From an alpha proteobacterium 3107 (GTDB lineage: Bacteria > Pseudomonadota > Alphaproteobacteria > Rhodobacterales > Rhodobacteraceae): a DNA stretch of 8,115 nt. The position numbers were made by a program, and so were the translations under genes. The notes beneath the pieces were generated by a model. That model had not been told where the DNA came from and ran no database searches. It saw nothing but the letters and a program-made list of their open reading frames with translations. The stretch lies in NCBI GenBank assembly GCA_001483205.1, contig JPPB01000315.1:1-8115 (forward strand). The letters run 5' to 3'. Each line of letters opens with the position of its first letter. Positions within the stretch are counted from its first letter, which is position 1. Below are positions 6,553 to 8,115 of the stretch, one piece after another.

Positions 6553-7923
6553 TCAATAGCTGTATTCGCCGTAAATCCGGGTCAGATCGCCGCCCCATGC
6601 CCCGTGATAGTGTTCCAGCGCCTCATCCGCCGGTGTCCGGCCATTGTCGAGACTTTCCCAAAGCGCATTCAGAAAATGGGTTTCATCGGGGATCAGGCCA
6701 TCCGCCCCCGGACAGGCGCGCGCCTTCAGGCCGCTTTCGGCAATCGCCACCACTTCGCGCGCCAGATCGTGCATCCTGATGCCCCCGGCCTCGGCCTGCA
6801 AACCGTGGACAGCCGCCGCCGCCCGCAGGGCCTCGCGCTGCCCGGCGTCCCAGCCCCTGACCAGATCCCAGGCCGCATCCAGCGCGCTCTGATCATAGCA
6901 AATCCCGACCCAGAATGCCGGCAGCGCGCACAGCCTGCGCCACGGGCCGCCATCGGCCCCGCGCATCTCGATAAAGGTCTTGATCCGCGCCTCGGGGAAA
7001 ATGGTTGTCAGATGATCGGCCCAGTCCGACAGGGTTGGCTTTTCCCCCGGCAGGGCGGGCAGCCTGCCGTTCAGAAAGTCGCGAAACGACATCCCCAGCG
7101 CATTGATATATTTCCCGTCGCGATAGACGAAATACATCGGCACATCGAGCGCATATTCGACCCAGGCGTCGAACCCGAATCCGTCCCCGAACACGAAAGG
7201 CAACAGGCCGGTGCGGTCCGGGTCCACATCCCTCCACATCCGTGACCGCCAGGATTTGCACCCGTTCGGGCGGCCTTCAAAGAAGGGGGAATTGGCGAAC
7301 AGGGCGGTGGCCACCGGTTGCAGCGCCAGCGCGACGCGCAGTTTCTGCACCATGTCGGCCTCGGACCCGAAATCGAGGTTCACCTGCACGGTGCAGGAGC
7401 GATACATCATCTGCACACCATGGGCACCGGCACGGCTCATATAGTCGGTCATCAGCCGGTAGCGGCCCTTGGGCATCACCGGCATCTGTTCATGGGTCCA
7501 GATCGGGGCGGCCCCAAGGCCGATGAAGCCCGCGCCGACCTTATCGGCGATGGATTTCACCTCGGCCAGATGGGTGTTCACCTCATCACAGGTCTGATGG
7601 ATTGTTTCCAGCGGCGCGCCGGACAGCTCCAGTTGCCCGCCCGGTTCCAGGCTGACATTTGCGCCGTCCTTTTCCAGCCCGATCAGGTTGCCGTCTTCGA
7701 GGAGTGGCGACCAGCCGTAACGGTCGCGCAGCCCCTCCAGCACCGCGACGATGGAGCGCTCACCCGCATAGGGCAGCGGTTTCAGCGTGTCCCGGCAATA
7801 GCCGAATTTTTCATGCTCGGTGCCGATGCGCCAGCGGTCGCGGGGCTTGCAGCCGGAGGCGAGGTATTCCGTCAGTTGCTCGCGGCGTTCGACGGGGCCG
7901 CCGCCGGACTGGGGAATGGACAT
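6553..7923 (-). CDS. gshA: Glutamate-cysteine ligase, plant/alphaproteobacterial type
   Basis: GshA catalyses the ATP-dependent, rate-limiting first step of glutathione synthesis, forming gamma-glutamylcysteine in the cytosol. The 456-residue product belongs to the GCS2-family class shared by alphaproteobacteria and plants, unrelated in overall sequence to E. coli GshA. Visible family stretches are WRIGTEHEKFGY (31-42), SLEPGGQLELSGAP (91-104), CTVQVNLDFGSEADM (177-191), EMRGADGG (319-326), RLCALPAFWVG (330-340) and the C-terminal GDLTRIYGEYSY. The length is usual. The start at 7923 has GGAG (complement of 7930-7933) six bases upstream and begins MSIPQSGGGP, typical of the family; the open frame extends to 8025 but crosses the intergenic repeat. 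It is convergent with cbiB, so it is not part of the cobalamin unit. Regulation may involve the inverted repeat at 7979-8002. Confidence 0.96.
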   Translation of the reverse strand: MSIPQSGGGPVERREQLTEYLASGCKPRDRWRIGTEHEKFGYCRDTLKPLPYAGERSIVAVLEGLRDRYGWSPLLEDGNLIGLEKDGANVSLEPGGQLELSGAPLETIHQTCDEVNTHLAEVKSIADKVGAGFIGLGAAPIWTHEQMPVMPKGRYRLMTDYMSRAGAHGVQMMYRSCTVQVNLDFGSEADMVQKLRVALALQPVATALFANSPFFEGRPNGCKSWRSRMWRDVDPDRTGLLPFVFGDGFGFDAWVEYALDVPMYFVYRDGKYINALGMSFRDFLNGRLPALPGEKPTLSDWADHLTTIFPEARIKTFIEMRGADGGPWRRLCALPAFWVGICYDQSALDAAWDLVRGWDAGQREALRAAAAVHGLQAEAGGIRMHDLAREVVAIAESGLKARACPGADGLIPDETHFLNALWESLDNGRTPADEALEHYHGAWGGDLTRIYGEYSY

Positions 7924-7978
7924 GGTGTGCTCCGAACTCAGGTGGTGTTGTCGGGTCAACAGGTGGTTCGGTTTGGCG

Positions 7979-8002
7979 CAGAAGTCAATGCGAAGACTTC
8001 TG
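7979..8002. promoter_or_regulatory. 24-bp inverted repeat upstream of gshA
   Basis: CAGAAGTC (7979-7986) and GACTTCTG (7995-8002) are a perfect 8-bp inverted repeat around an 8-base spacer, 56-79 bp upstream of the gshA start. The spacing suits a dimeric regulator. Its right arm is also the beginning of repeat copy B, and copy A lacks the left arm, so the symmetry arose at this locus. No convincing -35/-10 pair is seen on the gshA strand. An operator role is inferred. Confidence 0.35.
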
Positions 8003-8115
8003 TATAAAGCTGTATCGCCCCCCAAATGTCCCGCCCGGTCGCCAGACCGGGCAGCGCCTGCCTGCCCCCCGGCAGGCGCTTTGAACGTCTCAATCTTTTG
8101 CAGTGTATGGGCTTT
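7993..8115 (+). repeat. Intergenic double-hairpin repeat, copy B (runs off window)
   Basis: This is the partner of copy A. Hairpin 1 pairs CCCGGTC (8034-8040) with GACCGGG (8045-8051). Hairpin 2 pairs 8054-8062 with 8071-8079 and is identical to copy A, loop included. The similarity continues through GTATGGGCTTT to the window end, so the 3' boundary is not visible. It lies upstream of gshA in the opposite orientation, more than 100 bp from the gshA start, so it is not a terminator for any gene seen here. Confidence 0.7.

Noticed and set aside
6429..6779. Plus-strand frame starting inside the second operator-like site, considered as the regulated gene
   Set aside because: It runs antisense into gshA, has R/P-rich shadow composition and starts at a GTG within the palindrome without a ribosome-binding site.
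7946..7963. TTGTCGGGTCAA considered as an FNR/FixK box upstream of gshA
   Set aside because: The half-sites lack the TTGAT-N4-ATCAA spacing and bases; it is a short imperfect dyad only.
7318..8007. Open frame antisense to the gshA 5' half
   Set aside because: It is a mirror frame of a high-GC gene with no domain or ribosome-binding support.

Overview
The window looks like chromosomal DNA of a GC-rich alphaproteobacterium, most likely Rhodobacterales (Rhodobacteraceae/Paracoccaceae). The grounds are the high G+C at third codon positions, the radA-cvpA-purF gene order, a plant/alphaproteobacterial-type GshA and late cobalamin genes of the aerobic-pathway kind. The taxon is inferred from protein character; no database was searched.

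Layout: 1-281 is a non-coding leader with two tandem palindromes and a double-hairpin repeat. 282-3816 (+) holds radA (DNA repair/recombination ATPase), cvpA (membrane protein) and purF (first step of purine synthesis). 3817-4123 is intergenic, with a second copy of the repeat (two strong hairpins and a T run) and a possible 11-codon leader ORF. 4124-6353 (+) is a compact cobalamin unit: a DUF1636 cysteine-rich protein, threonine-phosphate decarboxylase (cobC) and adenosylcobinamide-phosphate synthase (cbiB). Its genes are chained by 4-nt start/stop overlaps. 6354-6552 lies between two convergent genes, yet carries two LacI-type operator-like palindromes and a CRP-like palindrome. 6553-7923 (-) is gshA, the first enzyme of glutathione synthesis. 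7924-8115 is the gshA upstream region, with a 24-bp inverted repeat and a third full copy of the repeat running off the window.

Functionally, CobC makes the aminopropanol phosphate that CbiB attaches to adenosylcobyric acid, so the two act in consecutive steps; the DUF1636 protein is coupled to them but has no established role. RadA, CvpA and PurF are a housekeeping neighbourhood. GshA is a separate convergent unit.

The genes are ordinary. The unusual content is between them: a dispersed intergenic element of about 120 bp with apparently compensatory changes in its stems, an isolated copy of its 5' module, orphan operator-like sites in a convergent gap, and a proline-rich leader ORF. I do not see a defence system, mobile-element gene, CRISPR array, tRNA or rRNA.
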